Positions 7,524 to 16,011 of a DNA stretch of 64,000 nucleotides are shown in pieces (the first letter of the stretch is position 1; every line of letters starts with the position of its first letter). The translations under genes were made by a program, and so were the position numbers. The DNA comes from Candidatus Zixiibacteriota bacterium (GTDB lineage Bacteria; Zixibacteria; MSB-5A5; GN15; FEB-12): positions 175,486-239,485 of the forward strand of contig JAVEYB010000003.1 of the NCBI GenBank assembly GCA_034003725.1, read 5' to 3'. Under the pieces are notes generated by a model, which did no database searches, had not been told where the DNA came from, and saw only the letters and a program-made list of their open reading frames with translations.

Positions 7524-9836
7524 ATGTCGGCCCATCCAAGACTGCGCCAGGATCTCATCTCATCTCCGACCGTCGTCGACGGCGATACGCTGTACACGAT
7601 CAAGGACCCGGTCACGGGAAAGTTCTTCCGCCTGCGCGAACCGGAGTTCTGGCTGATCAACAGGCTCGACGGTACGCGGTCTGCCGAGGATGTCGCGCGC
7701 CTCTTCAACGAGAACTTCGGCGCCCGGCTGCAGGCTGCCGATGTCCAGCAGTTTGTCGACCTGCTCGGCGGGCTGTGTTTCCTGGAAGACCACCGCTCAG
7801 AGCAGGAGTTGATGCGTGCGGCGGGCAGCCGCTTCGCGGCACGGACCCTGTTTGGACGGCTTCTGTACATTCGCTTCAAAGCTTTCAAGCCCGGCAGGAC
7901 TCTCGACCGGCTTGCGGCGTGGTATCGGCCCTTTCATCGACTGCTCTGGTTGCTTGTCGCAACCGCCGTTATCGTTTTCGGCGTAATCGTGATGTTCGCC
8001 AACGCGCGCGAGTTCGCTGCTATCAATATCGATCGCCTGCTGACCGTCGGTCACGTACTGACCATCATGACGGCCCTGTTCGTGCTGATCGTCTTCCATG
8101 AGTTTGCCCACGCCCTGGCCTGCCGATATTACGGCGGCTCCGTCCGCGAAATGGGCTTTTTGCTGATGTATTTCCAGCCTTGCTTCTACTGCGATGTTTC
8201 CGACGCCTGGCTGTTTCCGGAAAAACGCCAGCGGATAGTCGTGACGCTGGCCGGGCCGTTCATGCAACTGCTGCTGACCGCGATCGCCGTGCTGATATGG
8301 CGCGTGACCGTACCCGGGACAATCATCAGCGAAGTGGCGCGCGTCCTCGTGGTCGTCAGCTCGGTCAGCTACCTGTTCAATTTCAACCCCCTGATCAAGC
8401 TGGATGGCTATTACCTGCTGTCCGACTGGCTGGAAATCACCAATCTCCGATCGAAATCTTTCGACTATTTCGCCAACGCAGTCAGGCGCCACGTGTTGGG
8501 ATGGGACATCCCGGCCGTACAGGTCACACGCCGCGAGCGCCGGATTTACCTCCTCTACGCCGTTGGTGCGCTGGCCTATTCCGCGTTTCTCATTGCCTTT
8601 GTACTGTACCTGCTCGGACGGCTGCTGATCGGCGCGTGGGGAGGGGCCGGATTGCTGTTGTTAGCTGCCGTTGTGTTGTTTATCTTGCGCCAACAGTTTG
8701 TCGATTTGGCGAAGGGAATCGTCACTCACATTCACCATATGCGCGCCCTGCTCAAACATCCTGTTCGGCTGGCCATACACGTGGCCGTCGCAGCCGCCGT
8801 GATCGTGGTCCTGGTGGCGGTGCCGTTTCCGTACCGGGTGTCCGGCGAAGTTATCGTCCGGCCGATCGCCTCATACCGGCTTTCCATGAACGATTACGGC
8901 CTGATCGAAAGCAGTCTCCGGCGGGGCGGCGTGAATCCCGACCAGAAGTTCTCCATCCTGCAGATGAACAACGCCGAAATGGGTGTGCTCGAACTGGTGC
9001 CGATTGTCCGCGATGGCCAGGTCATTATTGAGGCGGATACGATCGCTATCCTGACCAGCAACCAGGTGGTACAGGAAATATCCGAGGCCGAGGCGGAGCT
9101 GGGCCGGCTGCAAAGCGAGCTTGATCTCCTTCGCGCGCCGCCCAAAAAGGAGGAAGTGCAGGAGGCCGAATCGGAGCTGGCCGCCGCGCGTGCCGCATAC
9201 GAGAAAAAGCGCAGCGACTTGCAGCGCGCCGAGGAGTTGTTCCGCAAAAGCCTGATATCGTCCGAGGAGTTGGAGAACCGCCGATCGGACATGAAAATCG
9301 CCCTCGCCGACTGGCAACGACTGGGATCGTCGCTGGATCTGCTCAAGTCGCCGCCTCGCCCGCAGGAAGAGACTGTGCTTGTCCGGTCGATTGACAAGCA
9401 GAAAGCACGCCTCCAGTTCTTGCGGTCACAGGGCGACGCGCAGGTTATCACGGCGCCGTTCTCAGGGGTCGTCTCGCGCAATCCCAATGATGCGATCATC
9501 ATGTCGGTGATCGATGACAATCCGGTTGAACTGCTCGTCCCCGTCAACGACTTCGACATCACGCGCGTAAATGTCGGACAAACGGTCAAACTCAAGGTCC
9601 GCTCCTATCCGCACCGGGTGTTTGCCGGCGAAGTGGTAAGAATTCCCGAGGCGGCGACCGTCGCACAAGAACAACAATACTTCCCGGTGACGGTGGTCGT
9701 GGACAATTCCGACGGTCGGCTGGCCGACGGCATGACCGGGTACGCCAAAATAGAGACCGGACGGTCTTCGTTACTGGGGCTGCTGTACTACAAGTTTCTC
9801 TCGAAAATTCGGGTCGAGTTCTGGTCCTGGTGGTAG
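7524..9836 (+). CDS. PqqD-like / M50 site-2 metalloprotease / HlyD-type adaptor fusion protein
   Basis: The 770-residue protein has three parts. Residues 1-95 resemble PqqD peptide-binding domains (TIKDPVTGKFFRLREPEFWL and a following helical wing). Residues 140-420 are a multi-span M50 protease: the zinc motif HEFAH is at about 192-196 and the third-ligand motif NFNPLIKLDGYYLLSD at about 287-301. Residues 425-770 are a membrane-fusion (HlyD/biotinyl-lipoyl) region with a long coiled coil (about 490-615). Such fusions are seen with peptide maturation and export loci, where PqqD-like domains bind leader peptides. No ABC transporter or radical-SAM gene is adjacent, but a 24-codon gene with its own promoter lies 260 bp downstream. 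The ATG has no strong ribosome-binding site. Confidence 0.85.
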   Translation: MSAHPRLRQDLISSPTVVDGDTLYTIKDPVTGKFFRLREPEFWLINRLDGTRSAEDVARLFNENFGARLQAADVQQFVDLLGGLCFLEDHRSEQELMRAAGSRFAARTLFGRLLYIRFKAFKPGRTLDRLAAWYRPFHRLLWLLVATAVIVFGVIVMFANAREFAAINIDRLLTVGHVLTIMTALFVLIVFHEFAHALACRYYGGSVREMGFLLMYFQPCFYCDVSDAWLFPEKRQRIVVTLAGPFMQLLLTAIAVLIWRVTVPGTIISEVARVLVVVSSVSYLFNFNPLIKLDGYYLLSDWLEITNLRSKSFDYFANAVRRHVLGWDIPAVQVTRRERRIYLLYAVGALAYSAFLIAFVLYLLGRLLIGAWGGAGLLLLAAVVLFILRQQFVDLAKGIVTHIHHMRALLKHPVRLAIHVAVAAAVIVVLVAVPFPYRVSGEVIVRPIASYRLSMNDYGLIESSLRRGGVNPDQKFSILQMNNAEMGVLELVPIVRDGQVIIEADTIAILTSNQVVQEISEAEAELGRLQSELDLLRAPPKKEEVQEAESELAAARAAYEKKRSDLQRAEELFRKSLISSEELENRRSDMKIALADWQRLGSSLDLLKSPPRPQEETVLVRSIDKQKARLQFLRSQGDAQVITAPFSGVVSRNPNDAIIMSVIDDNPVELLVPVNDFDITRVNVGQTVKLKVRSYPHRVFAGEVVRIPEAATVAQEQQYFPVTVVVDNSDGRLADGMTGYAKIETGRSSLLGLLYYKFLSKIRVEFWSWW

Positions 9837-9975
9837 GGGAAAATTTTTCCATCTCGCGGTGTGATTCATTCACTCACACAGCTATCTCCATATGCGCTAT
9901 TGCGTAATGTCACACGTACTGAGCGCGTGTATGGGAGGCTCGTGGGCGGATATTCCTGACGTGCAACTTTGCACC

Positions 9976-10003
9976 TTGACAAAAAGTCGTTGCGCGGTAT
10001 TTT
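9976..10003 (+). promoter_or_regulatory. Sigma70-type promoter for the 24-codon gene
   Basis: Consensus TTGACA (9976-9981), 16-bp spacer, TATTTT (9998-10003). It lies about 95 bp upstream of the small gene's ATG and after the M50 gene, so it should drive a separate short transcript. Confidence 0.6.
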
Positions 10004-10097
10004 ATTAGCACATCTTGTCATTCCGTGCGGCCCTTCTTTGTCGCACCCCGCGGCATAGGATGCCGATAACCTATAACCTCAAGCAGGGGAGTTGTCC

Positions 10098-10172
10098 ATG
10101 GATTACAAACTCAGTGTCGAAGTCCTGGAAGCTCGCATTGCTCCGATGCCGTTCAGCTTGGGCGGACAGTAA
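10098..10172 (+). CDS. Candidate 24-residue peptide (possible precursor or leader peptide)
   Basis: A short frame runs from ATG 10098 to TAA 10170. It has a good ribosome-binding site (GGGGAG, 7 nt spacing), a near-consensus promoter about 95 bp upstream and a strong hairpin about 220 bp downstream. The peptide is mixed acidic/hydrophobic, contains EVLEARIAP and ends in SLGGQ, so it carries a GG pair near its end. No family is recognised. Its position directly after the PqqD-M50-HlyD gene suggests it could be a substrate, but that is inference. The same frame stays mostly open after two stops (to 10353), so a longer ancestral peptide or a recoded product is conceivable. Confidence 0.5.
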   Translation: MDYKLSVEVLEARIAPMPFSLGGQ

Positions 10173-10393
10173 TCGGTAGATGCCATGTATCGGGCGCAGT
10201 AGTGTCCGAACATGCCGCATGGACATCGCTCGTCAGATCGCAGTGTGCGGAAGCCGGTGTGTGATTTCACCGGCCGAGACGATGAAATCTGCCTCCAATA
10301 CGGTAAGATATCGTCGCACACCGCGAAGATGCTGCGTGTCGCATGCGGAACCTGAGAATTCAGGTTGACTTCGCAAAGCACATACGATGTGCC

Positions 10394-10419
10394 AAAGGCA
10401 GGAGCTCGCTCCTGCCTTT
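10394..10419 (+). terminator. Long perfect hairpin ending the small-gene transcript
   Basis: A 12-bp perfect stem (10394-10405 with 10408-10419) has a 2-nt formal loop, followed by the T-rich GTCGTTTTC. Between the 24-codon gene and this hairpin (10173-10393) I see no convincing gene. A 62-codon Cys-rich frame at 10180 lacks a ribosome-binding site. Confidence 0.7.
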
Positions 10420-10463
10420 GTCGTTTTCATACGACTCGTTTCGGGATGGGCGGGGACTAAAGA

Positions 10464-13442
10464 TCAGCGAGACCTCTTGCTCAGCCTGGCGCCAAGATGC
10501 TGAACCTGGGTGACGAGATACGTCAGGTGGCGCTGGCTCTGGTAGAGCGCTCTGTCCTCGGGGTCCGTGATCGAATCGGCAACCTGTTTGGCGAACCGCA
10601 GACCGTTGCGAAGGTGCTCGTAACAGGCTTCATAGTCGTTCTGTCCCGCGTAGAATCTTCCGAGCAGCGTGTGAATCGTGACCAGCTCCGGGACAAGGCC
10701 GCTGCCGGCGGCGTGCGTTCGCGCCGTTTCGAGGTAACGCAGCGCAAGTTCGGTTTCACCGGTCAGGATCATGGCCTCTCCCAGCGCGGCGGCCATGCGG
10801 CCCGTTTCGATATCGACGTACTCGGGAAGCGGTTTGCCCGTCGACATGATTGCCTTCAGCGTTGACTCGACCTTCGCTCTGTCGCCGGCTTCAAGTGCCG
10901 CTTCCAGTACTGCGAACCACGACAGGTACGCTTCCCGTGGCAAATGCAGTTGCCGGCACAGTTCGAGGACGAGGGCGTGATCGGCTTTGTCCGGGTCGAC
11001 TCGCAGCGCCAGAAGCAGCGCGTTGAGCCGTTCATGGGCGAGACCGCGTTTCTCCGCCTGCCGGGCTGCATCGAGCGCGCCGTCAAGCGCGAGTTGCCGA
11101 TCGCCGACCGCATGGCGAAGCGACGCGCGCTGTACCGCAAGGTTGAGCGAATTGATGTTGTCATCGAGCCGTGCCGCCAGTGTGGCTCCATGATCGAACT
11201 CCTCCAACGCATCGCAGAGCCTGCCCAGGCGCTTATAGACAATTCCCATGCTGACATGCAGCGCAGCCAAGCTTGGCTGGTCGTCAAGAGCGTCCGCAAG
11301 CGTAATCCCTTCGCTAAGATACGAGAGGGATTCGCGAAGGCGGCCGGCGCTGATCATCACGCCCGTGAGATTGTGCAGGTTGAAGAGTATCTCTTTCTTG
11401 TTGCCGACGGCGCGGTTGATCTCAAGCGATTCGCTCAGATAGTCGAGTGCCGCCTGAGAGTCTCCGATAATCTTGAGCACGTACCCGAGGTTGTTGAGGG
11501 TACGCGCCAGTCCGACCCGGTCGACGATCTGGCGTTGGATAGCCAGCGCATTTTCGAACAGGACTTTGGCGCGGGCGTGCCGCCCCTCAACGAAAAATGC
11601 CGTCGCCAGATTACTGAGACTGCTCGCGATGTCGGCTCCGGCGTTGAGACGACGCTGGATGCGAAGCGCCTTCAGGTAGTTTTTCCTGCACGCCCGCCAC
11701 TCGTTGCGCAGCCAGTGAAGGTTGCCGATGTTGTTCAGCGTGTGCGAGAGTTCGAGTTCGTCGCCCAGGTCCGTGTAAATCTCGCGGGCCTTTTCGAGCG
11801 CCGACAGCCCTTCGTCGGTCTGCTGCTTCATCCTGTACACGTCGCCGAGATCCTTATACGACTCGGCGAGCAGCTTGTCGGGCGGACGGCCGTCGTACAG
11901 CTCGATCAGTCTCCGGTAAGACCGCAGGGCCGGTTCCGTATCTCCGGCGCGCTTTTCGATATCGCCCCGCGTCATGTACAGCAGCCGTACGTCGAACGAC
12001 CTGCCGGTCATGTCGGCCAGTGCGAATACCGCATTCAGCACGACATACGCGTGTTTCTGGTCGCCGGCTTTTTCCAGAGCCAGCGCCGCTTGGTCGGCGC
12101 ATTCCGCAGCGCGTGTGAGATTTCCCGCCCGCAGGTACAGCGATGCCGCGAGTCCGTAGTCACAAGCGGCACTGGCCGCTTCGGCATGAGCCGGGGCCAG
12201 CCGCTTTATTGTCGCGGGGCGAAGCAGACCGCCGAGCAACACCGCAAGCGGACTGCCGGTCGGCCGAACGTCGCCGACACTGAACGCCGCCTCCGCTGCC
12301 ACCGCCTCGCGCACTGTATCCTTTTTCTGCCGGAACGACAGCGCGGCGAACTTCGCGAGCGCCGCTCTCCGCATGCATGCCGGCCAATAAAATCCCCGGC
12401 CGACGACATACCGAGCCGCTTCGTAGACGGCCATGCCCCTGCGGAAGGTCGCCGTCAGCGCCGCTTTGAGCGCTTGCGGATCACCGCCCGTGATGCAGTC
12501 GATATGGGCGCGGTCCCGGGGGCGTACGTCAATCCACCGATCAAGCATCTCGGCATATCCGGAATCACCGAGCACATGCCACGGCGCAAGCGCCTTTCTA
12601 AACGGATAGGTCGCTCCCAGCGTTTCCAAATGCCGGCAGACTTCCCAGGCGTCGGCGGGACGATCCTTTTCATCGACGGCCAAAAGTCGTCGCACCAGAT
12701 CGGCGAATCCTTCGGACATCTCCGGGCGAAACGGTATCGGGTCGGGGTAATCGCCCTCGCGAACGCGGCTCGATACCCGCACCGGGTCGCTCTCGCCATG
12801 CAGGAACGGATGTCTGCCGGTTATCAATTGGTAAGCGATCACGCCGAGCGCAAAGAGGTCGGATCGATGACTCGTCTTTCCGTCAACAATCGTCTCCGGG
12901 GCCATGTAGCCGACCGTGCCTGCCCCGAGGCGTGACGTCTCCGGCTCATCGATGCGGCGCCCCAGCGAGAAGTCCGACAGGCGCACGAAAAACAAGCCCC
13001 GTCCGATGCGCGCGCGCCAGTCTGGCGGCAGAAAGAAATTGGAGGATTTCAGATCTCCGTGCACCAGTCGAACTGCATGCAGGTATTCCAACACGGCGGC
13101 TGCGGCGGAGATCAGGTTGCAGGCGTCGGCAAACGACTCGGCGCGGCCGACCGTATCGAGCGTCGGGCCGCTGCAGAGTTCAAGAAGCAGATAGTCGGGA
13201 TCGCGATGTGGCGGTTCAAGAATCCGCACCAGGCCGGGATACCGCAGCGAGCCGATCAGCTCGAATTCCCGTTGAGCGAGTCGTGAGAAGTCAACCTCGG
13301 CGTTGCCGCCGGCAGCGAGCGGGTATTTGGCCGCCGCCTCGCGGCCCAGGCGGGTCGAAAAGACACGCGCAACATCGGCGGTGCCCCCGCGTCCCAGGGG
13401 AGCGATAAATCGAAGGTCGGGGCTCGCGAACGGGGCGTCCAT
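10464..13442 (-). CDS. Serine/threonine protein kinase with C-terminal TPR array
   Basis: The 992-residue protein begins with a eukaryotic-type kinase domain (about residues 10-275). It has a glycine-rich loop (LGRGGTADV), ATP-anchoring Lys39 (AAAKY), catalytic loop HGDLKSSN (Asp130, Asn135), and the metal-binding motif DFS instead of DFG (Asp157). The activation segment ends in APE (VGYMAPET). HGD replaces HRD, so it is not an RD-type kinase. Residues about 400-990 are a long helical repeat region of the TPR type, suited to protein recognition. No transmembrane segment is evident. The gene starts 12 bp after the histidine kinase at 13455-15257, so they form one transcript and may share a pathway. 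Confidence 0.93.
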   Translation of the reverse strand: MDAPFASPDLRFIAPLGRGGTADVARVFSTRLGREAAAKYPLAAGGNAEVDFSRLAQREFELIGSLRYPGLVRILEPPHRDPDYLLLELCSGPTLDTVGRAESFADACNLISAAAAVLEYLHAVRLVHGDLKSSNFFLPPDWRARIGRGLFFVRLSDFSLGRRIDEPETSRLGAGTVGYMAPETIVDGKTSHRSDLFALGVIAYQLITGRHPFLHGESDPVRVSSRVREGDYPDPIPFRPEMSEGFADLVRRLLAVDEKDRPADAWEVCRHLETLGATYPFRKALAPWHVLGDSGYAEMLDRWIDVRPRDRAHIDCITGGDPQALKAALTATFRRGMAVYEAARYVVGRGFYWPACMRRAALAKFAALSFRQKKDTVREAVAAEAAFSVGDVRPTGSPLAVLLGGLLRPATIKRLAPAHAEAASAACDYGLAASLYLRAGNLTRAAECADQAALALEKAGDQKHAYVVLNAVFALADMTGRSFDVRLLYMTRGDIEKRAGDTEPALRSYRRLIELYDGRPPDKLLAESYKDLGDVYRMKQQTDEGLSALEKAREIYTDLGDELELSHTLNNIGNLHWLRNEWRACRKNYLKALRIQRRLNAGADIASSLSNLATAFFVEGRHARAKVLFENALAIQRQIVDRVGLARTLNNLGYVLKIIGDSQAALDYLSESLEINRAVGNKKEILFNLHNLTGVMISAGRLRESLSYLSEGITLADALDDQPSLAALHVSMGIVYKRLGRLCDALEEFDHGATLAARLDDNINSLNLAVQRASLRHAVGDRQLALDGALDAARQAEKRGLAHERLNALLLALRVDPDKADHALVLELCRQLHLPREAYLSWFAVLEAALEAGDRAKVESTLKAIMSTGKPLPEYVDIETGRMAAALGEAMILTGETELALRYLETARTHAAGSGLVPELVTIHTLLGRFYAGQNDYEACYEHLRNGLRFAKQVADSITDPEDRALYQSQRHLTYLVTQVQHLGARLSKRSR

Positions 13443-13454
13443 ACCGCGCCGCGC

Positions 13455-15257
13455 CTATTCCGGCCTGGACTGGAAACGGGGGAGGATCAACTGGAACATC
13501 GTGCCCTTCCCCGGCGTCGATGACGCCACCAGCTCGCCGCCGTGTCCCTCGACGATCTTCTTGCAGTTGTACAGCCCCAGGCCGTGTCCGCCCTTTTTGG
13601 TTGTGAAGTGCAGCGTGAAAATCTTGCTCACCGTCTCCTCGGACATGCCCACGCCGTTGTCCGTCACCTTCACCGACACGGTTTCGTGGCTGCGACGATA
13701 CTTGGCCTCGATGCCGATTTCCCGTTTGAAGTCCTTGTCGCTTTCTTCGTTCGTCCGCTGATCGATGGCGTCCACCGCGTTGTTCAGCAGGTTCATCAGG
13801 ACCTGCTGGATCTGACCGACGTCGATCTCCACGTTGGGCAGGTCGTCGGCAAGATCGAGCGTAAAATGCACGGTTTTGAACCTCGGCTGTATCCGCAGCG
13901 AGAACAGCAGGTCGTCGATCAGGTGGCGCACGTCGTAACTGATATACTCGGGCTCCGGCTTTGAGAAGTCCATCAGGCTGTCGACAAAGCGCTTGATCTT
14001 GAAAACGTTTTCGACAATCGACTTGCTGTTGAACTTCGCTTTTTCATAGCGCTCGTTGGTCAGGTTCATGCCGAGCAACTCGGCGTTGTTCGAGATAATG
14101 GACAGGTAGTTGTTCAGCTCGTGAGCCACCGATGCCGCCATCTCGCCGCGTGCGACGAGCTTTTCGGACAAAATAACGTACCGCTCCATAGTCACCTTTT
14201 CGGTAACGTCTTCGATCGCCATCACCAGACCGTCGCCGCCTCCCGGTACTTGCGGGATAGGCGACATCTTGATCGAAAGAACCTTCTCGATATAACCGGT
14301 GTCGTGGAAAAACCGGGCGTCTGCAAACTCCTCGCCCGTGGCAAACACGGTGTTGATCATCCGGTGCCACCGGCTCTTCTGGTTCGCCGGCAGCAGATCC
14401 AGAAAGACGGTCGGCGACTGAGTATCGCCGATCAGCGCCAAATCCTTGCGATTGAGATCGAATATCTCCAGCGCCGCAGGATTGATCGTGGCGATATGTC
14501 CCGACGAGTCGATCACGACAATGCCCACCGGCGAGCTTTTCACCACGGAATCCGAATACCGCTTCAGGTGCAGCAACGAATCGTAAATACGAGCGTTGTG
14601 CAGCGCGTTCGATACCATCTGCGCGTACAATTCGAACAAGTACAGGTCGGCCTTCAAAAACATCTTCGTCTGACTCGAATTGTCGAGATAGATGACGCCG
14701 ATCACTTCCGACTTCACCGTGAGCGCGACGCACATGATCGATCGCAAATGCAGCTCGACAACCGACTTCTGCGAAGCGTACCGCTCGTCGGCCATCGCGT
14801 CCGACGTATATATGGAGCGCCCGGTGGCGACCACTTCCGACGCCACGCTGGAGGAGATCCGGTAGTCGTCGCTTTGCATCTCGTCTTTGCTGAGGTTGTA
14901 CGCGGCCCGGGTCTGCAGCTGCCCGTCCTCGTCAAGCAGCATGATCAACCCGCGCTCAGCCTGCATGAACTCGATCGCCTTGTGCATGACATTCTGCAGA
15001 ACGTCATCGAGCACCAGTGTCGAGTTGATCGCCATGGACACTTCGAGCAGCGCCCGAAGATCAGTGGTATGTGCCGCGCCTCCCTGATCTTCGGTCTGTA
15101 TACGCGGATTCGCTTCCGCTACCTGATCGAGTGTCGCTTCGAGATCGGCGAACAGATCCGCAGGCATCGGCCCGCTGTCATTCATGCCCCGTTCATCGCG
15201 CGATTTCTCGGCGAGGCCCCCCGGATTCCGACGCTTTTCCTCTTGCGTACGATTCAT
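13455..15257 (-). CDS. Cytoplasmic GAF-PAS sensor histidine kinase
   Basis: The protein of about 600 residues has a GAF domain (about 65-215), a PAS domain (about 225-345), a DHp H-box (SVAHELNNYLSIISNNAELL, about 372-391) and an HATPase_c domain. The ATPase has its N box at NLLNNAVDAID, G1 at DNGVGM and G2 at KGGHGLGLYNCKKI. No membrane segment is present, so it senses an intracellular signal. ATG 15257 and the GTG one codon upstream are both possible starts. No receiver is adjacent; it is followed by the Ser/Thr kinase gene and could act on that pathway or on the regulator at 17891-19234. Confidence 0.93.
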   Translation of the reverse strand: MNRTQEEKRRNPGGLAEKSRDERGMNDSGPMPADLFADLEATLDQVAEANPRIQTEDQGGAAHTTDLRALLEVSMAINSTLVLDDVLQNVMHKAIEFMQAERGLIMLLDEDGQLQTRAAYNLSKDEMQSDDYRISSSVASEVVATGRSIYTSDAMADERYASQKSVVELHLRSIMCVALTVKSEVIGVIYLDNSSQTKMFLKADLYLFELYAQMVSNALHNARIYDSLLHLKRYSDSVVKSSPVGIVVIDSSGHIATINPAALEIFDLNRKDLALIGDTQSPTVFLDLLPANQKSRWHRMINTVFATGEEFADARFFHDTGYIEKVLSIKMSPIPQVPGGGDGLVMAIEDVTEKVTMERYVILSEKLVARGEMAASVAHELNNYLSIISNNAELLGMNLTNERYEKAKFNSKSIVENVFKIKRFVDSLMDFSKPEPEYISYDVRHLIDDLLFSLRIQPRFKTVHFTLDLADDLPNVEIDVGQIQQVLMNLLNNAVDAIDQRTNEESDKDFKREIGIEAKYRRSHETVSVKVTDNGVGMSEETVSKIFTLHFTTKKGGHGLGLYNCKKIVEGHGGELVASSTPGKGTMFQLILPRFQSRPE

Positions 15258-15353
15258 CACCCTTGGCCTCTGTGTATTCGATTGTCTTCTATACAGATAT
15301 CGGACGAATACCGGAGGGGTTTAACGGGCCGGAAGGATTATTTTGGGCGATGA

Positions 15354-15998
15354 CTACGGTCGAGGCAAAATCTCAGCCGGTGAGAACGGCCGCGACTCTA
15401 TCTTAAACGTCTCCCGTCCGTATCCGGTGATCTCGAGGAATCCGGAAAACAAGGTGGACAAAAACGACGGGCCCCCGTCGACATCCCCCGGGGCCGGATT
15501 GATTCCTATGCCCGCCAACGAGATAGACGTTATCTCCAGCTTCAGAAAATAGCGCCGCTCCGTCTCCAGCGAATCGGCTTTGATCAGTGGGATGGTGATC
15601 GAGTCCGCCAGATACTCGGCCAGACCGGCAAGCGACGAGAACGATCTCTCTTCGGTTGAGTCGACCCCCAACGGCCGCAGAACCCAGAGCTCGGTGAGAA
15701 TCCGATACGACAGCAGCCACGCGCGCCCGGTCTCGGCGGCTTTCACCGCTCCGAACAGTCGCCTCGGCCGATTGAGACTTGCCCGGCACTCGATCGCGTG
15801 GTCGATGCCGTCTTCAATTCGCTCGATGACCGGAGTCCGAAGCAGGCCCGACAGATCGACCCACGCCGTTACGGAGTCGTCAACCAGCAGAATATCGAAC
15901 GCGAAGTCGACCTGCCTGTCATCGGCCCGGACAGCCGCACCGGTGCCCGCGCCTGCCAGCAGGATGGTCAACAGCACGATCTGCAGAGCGGCACGCAG
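15354..15998 (-). CDS. Exported DUF4390-like protein
   Basis: The mature part (QVDFAFDILLVDDSV onward) resembles DUF4390, a family of small exported proteins often found beside NtrY/NtrX-type two-component genes, as here. It would have a signal peptide (RAALQIVLLTILLAGAGTGAAVRA). The start is uncertain: no ATG or GTG fits a signal peptide, and a CTG at 15998 gives the best one. Starts further upstream would overlap the barrel gene. The frame itself is convincing, since it begins just as the upstream gene ends. Function of the family is unknown. Confidence 0.65.
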   Translation of the reverse strand: MRAALQIVLLTILLAGAGTGAAVRADDRQVDFAFDILLVDDSVTAWVDLSGLLRTPVIERIEDGIDHAIECRASLNRPRRLFGAVKAAETGRAWLLSYRILTELWVLRPLGVDSTEERSFSSLAGLAEYLADSITIPLIKADSLETERRYFLKLEITSISLAGIGINPAPGDVDGGPSFLSTLFSGFLEITGYGRETFKIESRPFSPAEILPRP

Positions 15999-16011
15999 CG
16001 GCCGGGCCCGA

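Noticed and set aside
10180-10368. 62-codon Cys-rich frame after the 24-codon gene
   Set aside because: It has no ribosome-binding site and contains many rare-looking codons. It may be chance in this short transcript.
10103-10381. 92-codon minus-strand frame over the 24-codon gene
   Set aside because: It is antisense to the better-supported small gene, has no clear ribosome-binding site and covers the predicted 24-codon region.
10944-12935. 663-codon open frame on the plus strand opposite the Ser/Thr kinase-TPR gene
   Set aside because: It is an antisense shadow of a GC-rich gene. The kinase and TPR motifs on the other strand are unambiguous.
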